Assembly: GCA_902783795.1 (NCBI GenBank)
Contig: CACZSO010000362.1
Location: 1-5,324, forward strand
Source: an uncultured Eubacteriales bacterium
Lineage (GTDB): Bacteria; Bacillota; Clostridia; Lachnospirales; Lachnospiraceae
DNA length: 5,324 bases
Direction of reading: 5' to 3'
The position numbers and the translations under genes were made by a program. A model generated the notes under the pieces. That model was not told where the DNA came from. It did no database searches and saw only the letters and a list, made by a program, of their open reading frames with translations. Shown piece after piece: positions 5,323 to 5,324 of the stretch (within the stretch, counting starts at the first letter, position 1; each line of letters begins with the position of its first letter).

Positions 5323-5324
5323 TC

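Noticed and set aside
4071..5324. Direct repeat CTATGTC at 4071-4077 and 5318-5324 as a target duplication
   Set aside because: The left copy lies inside the IS, between the terminal repeat and the transposase stop, so it cannot be the flanking duplication; seven bases can match by chance.

Overview
The window looks like chromosomal DNA from a low-to-moderate-GC Gram-positive bacterium of the class Clostridia, and a gut Lachnospiraceae-like organism is my best guess. This rests on AGGAGG-type ribosome binding sites, sigma-A promoters with 17-base spacers, compact intrinsic terminators and an IS256-type element typical of Firmicutes. It is an inference, because no rRNA or species-diagnostic gene is present. 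Base composition varies: 61-120 has 19 G/C of 60, while 1981-2040 has 36 of 60.

Layout, left to right. (1) 1-1065, plus strand: the 3' part of an unrecognised beta-rich protein gene that enters from outside the window. Two single-base events about 100 bases apart, one extra and one missing, shift the frame and restore it. (2) A hairpin terminator at 1094-1134 can serve both converging transcripts. (3) 1155-2327, minus: a complete PatB/MalY-type pyridoxal-phosphate C-S lyase or aminotransferase. (4) 2408-2492: two back-to-back sigma-A promoters. (5) 2557-3207, plus: a small cytoplasmic SGNH/GDSL-family hydrolase. (6) 3206-3248: a second terminator shared by converging genes. (7) 3253-3642, minus: a single-pass membrane protein of the DUF2500 (YhhM-like) type, preceded by the 3' remnant of an upstream operon partner (3678 to about 3795).

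(8) About 3796-4040 is the most puzzling part. It holds a good promoter and a strong Shine-Dalgarno sequence with no start codon at the right place. A short open tail follows, then a very large three-tier inverted repeat. It looks like an internally deleted mobile element or a structured-RNA locus, and I could not assign it to a family. (9) 4041-5322: an IS256 (Mutator-type) insertion sequence with recognisable terminal inverted repeats. Its transposase is broken by a +1 frameshift in a six-G run and by an in-frame TAG.

The left two thirds is an ordinary housekeeping/accessory region made of independent transcription units separated by bidirectional terminators. The right third is a mobile-element landing site that has cut an operon, leaving the DUF2500 gene separated from its original promoter. 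The window ends within two bases of the apparent end of the IS, which would fit an assembly contig ending in a multicopy element.
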